DNA of 64,000 bases from JAUPVS01 sp037139495 (GTDB lineage Bacteria; Patescibacteriota; Saccharimonadia; Saccharimonadales; JAUPVS01), in the NCBI GenBank assembly GCA_037139495.1, contig JBAXGG010000001.1:3756-67755 (forward strand), read 5' to 3'. This document shows, piece by piece, positions 8,710-16,263 of this stretch (position 1 is its first letter; each line of letters begins with the position of its first letter). The notes beneath the pieces are model-generated. The model was not told the origin of the DNA, ran no database searches, and worked only from the letters and a program-made list of their open reading frames with translations. The position numbers were made by a program, and so were the translations under genes.

Positions 8710-9167
8710 AAAGTCTCGGTACATTAACTTTTTGGCTAGTTTATCCGGCGCTATGGATCTATTTAAAAATTGGCAGCCGGACGAGGGTTTTAGTTATTGT
8801 TGACGATTCAGTACTAGTTTTAAAAAGCTGGTTAGGCCCGGGCCAGTGGGGCTTGCCAGGCGGAGGTCTACATCGGGGTGAAGAACCGGCTGTTGGCGCT
8901 AGCCGTGAACTACAGGAGGAGACCGGAATAAAAGTCTCGCCTGAAGATTTGAAGTATCTCTATGAAGGGCAGGCAAATATAAAAGGGCTAAGGTTTAGGT
9001 ACTCTTGTTATTACCTGGTACTTACCAAACGCCCAAATATTAAAAAGCAAGCTCTGGAAATAGCTAAAGTAGCCTGGCTACCCCTGAAATCAGTTAGCCT
9101 GGTTAGCGCTAATGCAGAAACTTACCAAGCCGCCCAGACTTTGTTGAAACAGCCAAATTTGCTATAA
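8706..9167 (+). CDS. NUDIX hydrolase with N-terminal hydrophobic segment
   Basis: NUDIX enzymes hydrolyse nucleoside diphosphates linked to another moiety. A perfect Nudix box (GX5EX7REUXEEXGU) spans residues 53-75, with G53, E59, RE at 67-68, EE at 71-72 and G74. The substrate cannot be read from sequence. Residues 5-22 are strongly hydrophobic (TFWLVYPALWIYL), so the protein may be membrane-associated, which is less common in this family. It shares ATGA with the helicase gene upstream and is therefore translationally coupled to it. A TATAAT near its 3' end probably serves the next gene. Confidence 0.88.
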   Translation: MKSLGTLTFWLVYPALWIYLKIGSRTRVLVIVDDSVLVLKSWLGPGQWGLPGGGLHRGEEPAVGASRELQEETGIKVSPEDLKYLYEGQANIKGLRFRYSCYYLVLTKRPNIKKQALEIAKVAWLPLKSVSLVSANAETYQAAQTLLKQPNLL

Positions 9168-9222
9168 TTAGAGAAGCTATTTTTTGGTGAAGTGACCTGA
9201 TTACGATTTATAGCTACAATCT

Positions 9223-10455
9223 ATGACAGTGAAAAAACGTTTTTCTAACCCATCTAAAACTCCGCACCAAGCGAGGATACACCGACTAAAGAACCATCCC
9301 TTTGTCGTCCCTGTAGCAACTTTTTTGGTGCTTTTTATTTTTACCATGCTAGGTTTTATTTTTTTGGGAGGCAGCACTGTTGGCCCCAGTGATAGCCACA
9401 TTGTTCATTTATACATAGATGGTAAACAGCAAATACTGCCAAGTCGGGCATCTACCGTTGGAGACTTGCTAAACCGTGCTCAGGTACAGGTTGGCGAGCA
9501 TGATGTTGTCGAGCCGTCTCGAGATGCCGAAATTACCGATGACAACTTTAGTATCAACGTCTACCGTGCTCACGCCGTAACGATTGTTGATACTAGTGAC
9601 GCTGGCAAGAAAACTTCGCTGGCAACTTACACCGCCCAGCAAAGCCCGACCTCGATAGTTAAACAGGCCGGTATCCAGTTATTACCTGAAGATACGGCAG
9701 TTCTGGCCCCCTCCGATAACGTTCTCCGGGACGGAATAATCAGCCAGAAGGTTGTGGTAGACCGAGCCACGCCGGTAAAACTAAACTTGTACGGCGTAAC
9801 TTATGATGTCCGTACTCATGCTAACACTGTCGAAGAGTTAATGAAGGAGCGTAGCATTAAATACGACGCTGCTTCGGTTTCTCCCGCTTTAGCCACGCCT
9901 ATAAAAACCAACGACGCTATATTTGTAACTAATCCGGGTAAGAAAATCGCCACCACTGAGGAGATTATAGTCGCTGGACAGATTACTGTTAACGACCCGA
10001 ACCTCGCTTTAGGACAAACTAAAGTTCAGAGTGAGGGCGTCGATGGTAAGAGAGTGGTCGTCTATGAGGTTGCTGCCGATGGCACTCAAAAAGCACTGCA
10101 AACAGTCATAGTGATTGAACCGGTAGCAAAAGTTATAGCCAAAGGCTCTAAGGTTGTTGCAAACCGAATCGGTGGCGATAAAGGATCTATCTTAACTGCT
10201 GCCGGTGTACCAGCTGGTCAACAAGCCGCCGCTGACTTTGTTATATCGCGTGAATCTGGTTGGAACTTGGCCGCCCATAACAGCGGCGGTTGCTTAGGCC
10301 TCGGCCAAGCTTGCCCAGGTAGTAAACTGGTTAATGCCTGTCCTAACTGGGACACCGATGCCACCTGTCAGGTTCGCTTCTTTAGCGGTTACTCTAGCCG
10401 TTACGGTGGTTGGCAAGGCGCCCAAGAGTTCTGGTTGTTACACGGTTGGTGGTAG
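9223..10455 (+). CDS. Rpf/YabE-like wall lytic protein (DUF348, G5, lysozyme-like)
   Basis: This 410-residue protein has a basic cytoplasmic N-terminus, a membrane span at about residues 26-48, then DUF348-type repeats (the VGDLLNRAQVQVGEHDVV segment is typical), a G5-like segment around residues 280-315 (KRVVVYEVAADGTQ) and a C-terminal lysozyme-like domain (FVISRESGWNLAAHNSGG through FWLLHGWW). The arrangement matches resuscitation-promoting-factor and YabE-like proteins that cleave peptidoglycan outside the membrane. The ISRESGWN segment contains the likely catalytic Glu, and cysteines near the end may form disulfides. It could act on the cell's own wall or on a host wall if the organism is an epibiont; that second idea is inference. 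RsmA follows 35 bp downstream, as in the classic yabE/rpfB-ksgA neighbourhood. Confidence 0.85.
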   Translation: MTVKKRFSNPSKTPHQARIHRLKNHPFVVPVATFLVLFIFTMLGFIFLGGSTVGPSDSHIVHLYIDGKQQILPSRASTVGDLLNRAQVQVGEHDVVEPSRDAEITDDNFSINVYRAHAVTIVDTSDAGKKTSLATYTAQQSPTSIVKQAGIQLLPEDTAVLAPSDNVLRDGIISQKVVVDRATPVKLNLYGVTYDVRTHANTVEELMKERSIKYDAASVSPALATPIKTNDAIFVTNPGKKIATTEEIIVAGQITVNDPNLALGQTKVQSEGVDGKRVVVYEVAADGTQKALQTVIVIEPVAKVIAKGSKVVANRIGGDKGSILTAAGVPAGQQAAADFVISRESGWNLAAHNSGGCLGLGQACPGSKLVNACPNWDTDATCQVRFFSGYSSRYGGWQGAQEFWLLHGWW

Positions 10456-10490
10456 GGTTCCGTTTGGAGCTTCTCTGATAGAATAATTTA

Positions 10491-11273
10491 ATGACTGAAC
10501 TACCTTTTGCTAAGAAGTCTTTGGGCCAGCACTGGCTCAATGACCAGGCTACATTAGAAGATATTTGTGATAGTGCCGCTTTAACTGGTGATGACACGGT
10601 TCTAGAAATCGGGCCGGGGCCGGGAAGCCTAACCAAGCTATTGGTTCAAGAAGTCCAAAAAGTCGTGGCCGTTGAGTTTGACGAACGCCTTGCTCGCGAT
10701 TTAGCTTTGTATGTACCGGCTGTCAACCTAGAAGTAGTTCATAGTGACATTCTTAAGTTCGACCTAACTACGCTGCCAAAAAACTATAAAGTCGTCGCCA
10801 ACATACCTTATTATTTGACTAGTAATCTACTTAGGACTCTCAGCGAATCCAGTAACCCACCGCAAATGGTAATCCTGCTGATTCAAAAAGAGGTGGCTCA
10901 GCGCGTCGCTGCCGGGCCAGGCGATATGTCTTTGCTTAGTGTTAGCATCCAGCTTTATTACCAGGCGCAACTTGGCGCTAAAGTTCCGGCTGCCTTGTTC
11001 AGCCCACCGCCAAAAGTCGACTCGCAGGTTTTAATTTTAACCAAACATGCTAAGCCACTATTTACTGATTACTCCCCCGAGAAGATTTTACCAGTGGTGA
11101 AGGCTGGTTTTTCGGCTCGCCGTAAAACTTTACTTAACTCCTTGAGCGGGGGGTTGAGGCTTGATAAACCAGCTACAATTGAATTACTCCAAAATGCCCA
11201 GATTGAACCCAGTAAACGCCCCCAGGAACTTAGCCTCGAGGATTGGCATCGTTTAGCCGTTGTTTATAAATAA
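10491..11273 (+). CDS. rsmA: 16S rRNA dimethyladenosine transferase RsmA/KsgA
   Basis: RsmA dimethylates the two adjacent adenosines in helix 45 of 16S rRNA during 30S maturation. The 260-residue protein opens with KKSLGQHWLND, the family N-terminal signature, has the SAM-binding motif VLEIGPGPGSLT and the catalytic NIPYYL motif, and ends in the small helical domain with FSARRKTLLNSL. Length is normal. A TAGAAT hexamer at 10479-10484 ends 6 bp before the ATG, so the gene is probably expressed as a leaderless mRNA. It lies downstream of the Rpf-like gene, a conserved neighbour in Gram-positive bacteria. Confidence 0.96.
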   Translation: MTELPFAKKSLGQHWLNDQATLEDICDSAALTGDDTVLEIGPGPGSLTKLLVQEVQKVVAVEFDERLARDLALYVPAVNLEVVHSDILKFDLTTLPKNYKVVANIPYYLTSNLLRTLSESSNPPQMVILLIQKEVAQRVAAGPGDMSLLSVSIQLYYQAQLGAKVPAALFSPPPKVDSQVLILTKHAKPLFTDYSPEKILPVVKAGFSARRKTLLNSLSGGLRLDKPATIELLQNAQIEPSKRPQELSLEDWHRLAVVYK

Positions 11274-11290
11274 GCCCCCTGCCCCATTTG

Positions 11291-11324
11291 ATACTTGACG
11301 TGTTAAGTATTGGGCTGCTAGACT
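11291..11324 (+). promoter_or_regulatory. marR promoter with overlapping palindromic operator
   Basis: The 20 bp at 11291-11310 form an inverted repeat (left half atacttgacg, right half tgttaagtat) matching in 16 of 20 positions. Within it lies TTGACG (11295-11300), followed after 18 bp by TAGACT (11319-11324). The repeat covers the -35 box, so a bound MarR dimer would exclude RNA polymerase. The ATG is at 11342. Confidence 0.7.
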
Positions 11325-11341
11325 AAGTTATATGAGGCCTC

Positions 11342-11806
11342 ATGCAGCCAACCAGTAAAATCAGTTTTTTAATCCAACACCTCGCCTTCTCACTTGGTCA
11401 TACCAATGATCAGGTTTTACAGGAACAACTTGGTTTAGGGTTTTCACAATTTAAGCTGATGATGGTGTTACAGAAGATGCCAAACATTCAGCAAAAACAA
11501 ATTGCAAACACTCTTAATCAAACTGAAGCAAGTATCAGCCGGCAAATCAAATTGCTACACGAAAAAAGTCTGCTACAGACCACAATAAGCCCCAAGAATC
11601 GACGCGAGCACATCACTACTCTAACCTCGAAAGGTGTTCGTTATACTGAAGAAGCTCGACGAATATTGAATAACTACTATCAGCCGATGTTTGATCAGAT
11701 GAACGATAAAGACCAAGAGCAGTTATTACATCATCTTGGTACTTTGCATGACTTTATCTGTCACGATAAAAAAACCGACATGTGCCAGAAATACATTAAA
11801 GATTAA
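11342..11806 (+). CDS. MarR-family transcriptional regulator
   Basis: This 154-residue winged-helix protein has the MarR pattern: a helical N-terminal dimer part, a recognition segment QKQIANTLNQTEASISRQIKLLHEKSLL (split across about residues 55-85), a wing containing SPKNRREHITTLTSKG, and a C-terminal helix. Members usually dimerise and repress adjacent efflux genes until a ligand binds. A near-perfect 20-bp palindrome at 11291-11310 overlaps the -35 box of its promoter, and the gene is followed 14 bp later by two MFS exporters, so autoregulation plus control of the exporters is likely. The C-terminus has two Cys in conserved-looking HDKKTDMCQKY and DFICHD, which could allow redox sensing; that is speculative. 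Confidence 0.9.
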   Translation: MQPTSKISFLIQHLAFSLGHTNDQVLQEQLGLGFSQFKLMMVLQKMPNIQQKQIANTLNQTEASISRQIKLLHEKSLLQTTISPKNRREHITTLTSKGVRYTEEARRILNNYYQPMFDQMNDKDQEQLLHHLGTLHDFICHDKKTDMCQKYIKD

Positions 11807-11820
11807 ACCCGGAGAAATGA

Positions 11821-13131
11821 ATGACCCTGACCAGCAAAAAGAACTTATCTAAAAAAGCCTTACCAATTGTAATTTTTACCGTCTTTCTTGATGTTTTAGG
11901 AGTCGGTATTTTGATTCCCATACTGCCCCAGCTAGTATTCAGAGTATTCATACCAGCCGGCTTTACTTACGACCAAGCTCTCATTACTTTAGGCTGGCTA
12001 GTCGGTATCTATGCCTTGATGCAGTTCATTGCTACGCCTATACTTGGCCAATTGTCGGACCGTTACGGCCGGAAAAAGATCTTAGCTATTAGTCTGGGAG
12101 GGACGGCCATAGGCTATAGTTTGTTCGCTATAGCAATAATTACCAAAAACATTCCGTTACTATTTTTCTCGAGAGCGTTTGATGGCATCACTGGTGGAAA
12201 TATTAGTGTAGCTAGAGCAGTGGTTGCCGACGTTACTAAGCCTAAAGATCGTACCAAAAACTTTGGATTAATCGGTGCTGCTTTTGGGATTGGGTTTGTA
12301 ATGGGGCCATATATTGGTGCCCGCCTGGCCTCTCCAAGTGTTAGCTTCTTTGGGCTCTTTAATACGCCTCATTGGTTTAGCGCCTCAACGCCATTTTGGT
12401 TCGCGGCTATCCTGGCAGTAATCAATACGACGCTAGTTCTGTTTATTTTGCCGGAGACCCACAAGCACATCAACCACAAACTCAAGATGGTTTGGACTAA
12501 GTCTTTGAGTAACATAAAACGAGCTGCTGCGTCACCTGGCCTTAGAATTGTATTTACTTCTGAGTTTTTGTTCTACGGCGGTTTTACATTCTTTACGACT
12601 TTCTTCCAGATCTTGCTAATCCAAAAACTGCATTTTACGCAAAGTAACGTTGGCGACTTCTTTGCTTACATTGGTATATGGATCGCCTTAACCCAAGGTG
12701 TATTAACGCCACTCCTGGCCAAGTACTTTAAAAACTACCAGATTCTGCGCTTTACCTTTTTTGGGATGGGCTTGGCTCTGTTTGCTCAGCTGCTGCCATC
12801 CAATGCGACCCAGTTGTTGTTTGCCGCTCCGTTAATTGCGATTTTCGTTGGGTTAACTATGGCAAACACCTCTGCTTTAATTAGCTTGTCGGCTGGAGCT
12901 GAGATGCAGGGAGAAATTCTTGGTATCGATGCCAGTGTACAGGCGCTGGCAACTGCCATACCGGCCATAATTAGCGGATACGTAGCAACAATGGGTGTTA
13001 ATATGCCAGTAATTGTAGGTGCTGTTGTGGTGATGATCGGTGGACTAATATTTGTTGGCTTCTACCGACCATCAAACCATCTTTTACATGAAAGCCCAGC
13101 CGAAGCTCTGGCAGAATCTAGAGCAGCCTAA
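11821..13131 (+). CDS. MFS drug/proton antiporter, TetA/Bmr-like (12 TM)
   Basis: This 436-residue integral membrane protein has about twelve hydrophobic segments and the major-facilitator motif A in the loop after TM2 (GQLSDRYGRKKIL). A motif-C-like glycine-rich stretch (FGIGFVMGPYIGARLA) follows in TM5, as expected for antiporters. The N-terminal VFLDVLGVGILIPILPQLV resembles TetA and related multidrug exporters, in which the TM1 Asp is important. The substrate is unknown. It sits between the MarR gene and a second MFS gene, with only one base separating its stop from the next ATG, so the three form an operon. Confidence 0.9.
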   Translation: MTLTSKKNLSKKALPIVIFTVFLDVLGVGILIPILPQLVFRVFIPAGFTYDQALITLGWLVGIYALMQFIATPILGQLSDRYGRKKILAISLGGTAIGYSLFAIAIITKNIPLLFFSRAFDGITGGNISVARAVVADVTKPKDRTKNFGLIGAAFGIGFVMGPYIGARLASPSVSFFGLFNTPHWFSASTPFWFAAILAVINTTLVLFILPETHKHINHKLKMVWTKSLSNIKRAAASPGLRIVFTSEFLFYGGFTFFTTFFQILLIQKLHFTQSNVGDFFAYIGIWIALTQGVLTPLLAKYFKNYQILRFTFFGMGLALFAQLLPSNATQLLFAAPLIAIFVGLTMANTSALISLSAGAEMQGEILGIDASVQALATAIPAIISGYVATMGVNMPVIVGAVVVMIGGLIFVGFYRPSNHLLHESPAEALAESRAA

Positions 13132-13132
13132 A

Positions 13133-14818
13133 ATGACTAAGAAGAAAGCTATCTACATCGAAGATATACCTGAGAACGCTGCTGAATATCAAAAAGGTCT
13201 GCGTAAGTGGCTACCGATTGTAATCTTGAGCTTGGCGCTGATGATTATCATCGTTGATACCACAGTTCTTAATGTTTCATTAAAGGTAATTTCTCAAGAT
13301 CTGCACACTAACTTGCAGGGATTGCAGTGGGTAATTACCGCCTACGCTCTAACGTTAGCAGCGTTTACGATTACCGGTGGGCGATTGGGTGACTTATTTG
13401 GCCGTAAAAAGATGTTCATGATGGGTGCAGTAATCTTTGCCGGTGGTTCGTTTATTACTTCTATCAGCCACTCGGTCGGCATTATGTTAATCGGTGAATC
13501 GATTATTGAGGGTATTGGTGCCGCCTTGATGATGCCAGCTACGGCTTCTTTGTTGGTAGCGAACTATAAAGGGCGAGACCGTGCTATTGCCTTTGGAGTT
13601 TGGGGTGGTATTGCTGGGGCGTCCTCGGCCATCGGTCCGATTATTGGTGGTTTTTTGACAACCAACTACAGCTGGCGCTGGGCCTTCCGTATTAACATTG
13701 TAGTAGCCATAGTGCTGTTAATGGGTTCAGTATTTATCGCAGAGTCACGTGATACTCTGGAGAAGAAGGAGCTCGACTTTGTTGGCGTATTACTGTCGGC
13801 AACCGGTTTGTTCGCTTTTGTTTACGGTATTATTGAGGCTCCAACTTACGGTTGGTGGAAAGCTAGCCAGCCTTGGAGCATTTTAGGACACAGCTTTACG
13901 CTAGGCGGTTATTCGATTACCCCAATCGCCATGGGAATTGGTGTCATCTTGCTTGCCTTGTTTGCGCTTTGGGAAAACTATGCTGAGAAGCAAGGGCATA
14001 CACCGCTAGTTTCTCTGAAGTTATTTGCCAATACCCAGTTTACATCGGGTGCGAGCACAGTTGCATTGATGTCGCTAGGTATGACTGGTTTAATTTTTGC
14101 TGTGCCAGTTTTTCTACAATCAGTCCGTAACCTGGATTCTTTGCACACTGGTCTCGCCCTACTACCTTTGTCGCTGGCTATTTTGATCGTAGCACCTAGT
14201 TCGGCAATTCTCGCAAAACACTATAGCGCTAAGAGGATCATTCAAACTGGCTTACTTATAGCCGTAATTGCTAGTCAGTATCTGCGTTTATTGATTGGTC
14301 CTAATGCCACAGCCTGGAATTTGGCGCCTGGCCTGGCTTTGTTTGGCATTGGCCTTGGCCTAGTTTTTGCTCAAGCTAGCAATCTAACTTTGTCGGCTGT
14401 CTCGGTAGAACAATCCGGCGAGGCATCGGGTGTTAATAACACGATGCGCCAGGTTGGTTCGACCTTTGGCTCGGCTATTATTGGCGCCGTCGTTCTAACT
14501 ACCCTCGCCAGTGGCTTAGTTAAGGGTGTAATGAATAGTCCAGATATCCCAACCAAGCTTAAACCACAATTATCAGCATTTGTAGCCCGCGACGCTTCGG
14601 CCGCTAGCTTGGATGGAGTTAAACTAGATAGTAATACGGCCGCGAAATTGCCAGCCAACACGAGCAATGTATTAACTGATATAGCACATCAAGCCTCGGC
14701 AGATGCCAGCCGTAAGGCTATGTTCTACACAGGAGTATTCTTATTGGGTGCATTCACTGTTTCTTTTGCACTCCCCAATACGCGTGACCTAGAAGGCAGG
14801 GCCGCCGGACGTCACTAG
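13133..14818 (+). CDS. MFS exporter, DHA2 (EmrB/QacA) type (14 TM)
   Basis: The protein has 561 residues from the ATG at 13133; a longer frame from 13052 would overlap the previous gene by 80 bp and is unlikely. Key features are IVDTTVLNVSL in TM1 and LQWVITAYALTLAAF in TM2, both hallmarks of the 14-helix DHA2 group, motif A (GRLGDLFGRKK) and motif C (GGIAGASSAIGPIIGGFL). A hydrophilic loop of about 70 residues precedes the final helix. DHA2 pumps expel drugs, dyes or other amphiphiles using proton motive force; the substrate here is unknown. It ends the MarR operon. The -35 box of the tmRNA promoter overlaps its stop codon. Confidence 0.9.
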   Translation: MTKKKAIYIEDIPENAAEYQKGLRKWLPIVILSLALMIIIVDTTVLNVSLKVISQDLHTNLQGLQWVITAYALTLAAFTITGGRLGDLFGRKKMFMMGAVIFAGGSFITSISHSVGIMLIGESIIEGIGAALMMPATASLLVANYKGRDRAIAFGVWGGIAGASSAIGPIIGGFLTTNYSWRWAFRINIVVAIVLLMGSVFIAESRDTLEKKELDFVGVLLSATGLFAFVYGIIEAPTYGWWKASQPWSILGHSFTLGGYSITPIAMGIGVILLALFALWENYAEKQGHTPLVSLKLFANTQFTSGASTVALMSLGMTGLIFAVPVFLQSVRNLDSLHTGLALLPLSLAILIVAPSSAILAKHYSAKRIIQTGLLIAVIASQYLRLLIGPNATAWNLAPGLALFGIGLGLVFAQASNLTLSAVSVEQSGEASGVNNTMRQVGSTFGSAIIGAVVLTTLASGLVKGVMNSPDIPTKLKPQLSAFVARDASAASLDGVKLDSNTAAKLPANTSNVLTDIAHQASADASRKAMFYTGVFLLGAFTVSFALPNTRDLEGRAAGRH

Positions 14819-14845
14819 ACGTAAGCACGATAATAATGGTATAAT
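14816..14845 (+). promoter_or_regulatory. tmRNA promoter
   Basis: TAGACG at 14816-14821 and a consensus TATAAT at 14840-14845 are spaced by 18 bp. The mature tmRNA 5' end at 14875 lies about 30 nt downstream, so a short 5' leader would be removed by RNase P as for tRNAs. Confidence 0.6.
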
Positions 14846-14874
14846 AGTAATACTGCTTAGGCAGGTTACGTTAT

Positions 14875-15277
14875 GGGGCTGAATTTTAAGCTCGACGTTG
14901 GACTTTATCAGTTAGACTTGCAGGTCGCTTGCTCAGCGTTATAGGGCAAACCAGACTAGATGCAAAATCTTCTCTACGCGATGCTAAGGTAGCTGTAGCA
15001 AACTTGTTTGCACGCAGTGACTTCGCATTTGCAACAGCTTAAGTTTAATTACTTAAGCCGCTTCTTAATCGACACCAGATAGATTAAGTCAGCGTCAAAT
15101 CATCCGGTTGCTTATCGTATCCTGACTCTTTTACGGTACTAAGACTATGAGTCTGCAAGATGTACTATTTTGTCTGCTTTATACGCACATCCCTAAGACA
15201 TTTAAGTAGACTATGCCTGTAGACAGCTAACAAAGATAAACTAGCGGACCCGGGGGCAGTACCCGGCAGCTCCACCA
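14875..15277 (+). ncRNA. ssrA: Transfer-messenger RNA (tmRNA)
   Basis: The RNA rescues stalled ribosomes. The 5' end GGGGCTG pairs with 3' CAGCTCC followed by ACCA, giving a tRNA-like acceptor with the G3-U70 alanine identity pair and an encoded CCA. Length is about 403 nt, one-piece. The likely tag frame resumes at GCA 14998 and reads ANLFARSDFAFATA before TAA at 15040-15042; the resume codon sits in GTAGCAAAC, much like the E. coli context. The T-arm near the 3' end reads CCGGG-GGCAGTA-CCCGG, so its loop differs from TTCRANY. A terminator follows at once. Identity is secure; the exact tag start is inferred. Confidence 0.92.
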
Positions 15278-15282
15278 AATGA

Positions 15283-15311
15283 GACTTATCAATATTTGAT
15301 AGGTCTTTTTT
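15283..15311 (+). terminator. Rho-independent terminator of tmRNA
   Basis: A ten-pair stem GACTTATCAA / TTGATAGGTC with loop TAT is followed by six T residues, six bases after the tmRNA CCA end. Confidence 0.85.
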
Positions 15312-15404
15312 GTTTGTTCCTAATTTGTAAATTGACCCTACAGAGGGGGTTTGAACTTTGTGGAATTACCTGCACACAGTTCCCCTTTAACTAAGATTTT
15401 TTCA

Positions 15405-16106
15405 CTAATCGCTAGAAGTCATGAAAACTACCAATCGTTCATCAAAATCGTTTGTGCCTTGAATAATTTTACCAGCGCAAGTCATTAAGTTTAGACCAGG
15501 TTTGCTCACTAAGACAGGGGATAAAACAGTATTCATATCGACTTGATTGGCTGGGTACGTTTTGGAGCTAACGACTTTATAGTTAAAAATTCTATCATCA
15601 CCACGAGTGATGCTCACAGTGTCCCCAATTTTCAGCTTCCTCAAGTCATAAAAAAGACCTTTCGCTTGCCAACTCGATAAGTGGCCAAATATAAACATTG
15701 CCCCTCTTTGTCCCGGTTTAGCGCTGCCATTGTACCAGCCGGCGTCGTTAATATTACCTGGGTTGGTAATCTGACCATCTTTGACGTCTAAACTAAATAC
15801 ACGAGCCTTATAGATATTAAGTTTTGTAACTGAAATATACTTTGGTAAATCTGGAGCTACTTTGTATTTTACAAGCATATCATGAGTTGGTTTATCTATA
15901 GATGGTGAAGTGGTTATGTGAACGTCTTTTGGTATTTTGGGCCTTGTTATGTTGGAATATATTATAAAGGAGCAAATGGTTAGTCCAGCAAAGCCCATGA
16001 CTATCAAAAATATCGGCAACCAAGTTAGAGTTTTCTTTATTGCTTGGTGACCATTAACCCCCGAAATTTTTGACCACTCTTTTGTCGATTTTTTCTTATA
16101 AGCCAT
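15405..16106 (-). CDS. Sortase (class D/E-like transpeptidase)
   Basis: Sortases cleave LPxTG-type signals and join surface proteins to a cell-wall nucleophile. The 233-residue protein has a basic N-terminus, one membrane helix (about residues 28-50) and an extracellular sortase barrel. The catalytic triad is visible: His142 in FIFGHLSSW, Cys210 in LNLMTCAG, and Arg224 in FDERLVVF. Length and topology match class D/E/F enzymes. The gene is divergent from the beta-propeller protein at 16264, which carries a PPKTG sorting signal, so the pair is probably a dedicated enzyme-substrate system. A TAATAT hexamer ends 6 bp before the ATG, so the mRNA may be leaderless. Confidence 0.88.
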   Translation of the reverse strand: MAYKKKSTKEWSKISGVNGHQAIKKTLTWLPIFLIVMGFAGLTICSFIIYSNITRPKIPKDVHITTSPSIDKPTHDMLVKYKVAPDLPKYISVTKLNIYKARVFSLDVKDGQITNPGNINDAGWYNGSAKPGQRGAMFIFGHLSSWQAKGLFYDLRKLKIGDTVSITRGDDRIFNYKVVSSKTYPANQVDMNTVLSPVLVSKPGLNLMTCAGKIIQGTNDFDERLVVFMTSSD

Positions 16107-16263
16107 TACTATATATTAACAAATTAGAATGGAACCACCCTAGTCTTAAGATAGAAAAATGAATTTTAGATAGAGTCTTTACTTTATAAACAGGCTAAAT
16201 AGCCATTATTAATACGTTTATGCTAAACTAATATTAAGTGTTCCAGCAAGAGGTAAAATAACT

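Noticed and set aside
8706..9167. UGA recoded as glycine (SR1/Gracilibacteria code)
   Set aside because: TGA ends full-length genes such as the helicase at 8709 and trehalase at 24544, and conserved glycines are encoded by GGN.
13052..13132. Longer start for the second MFS exporter
   Set aside because: It would overlap the previous gene by 80 bp; ATG 13133 follows the upstream stop by one base and gives the expected N-terminus.
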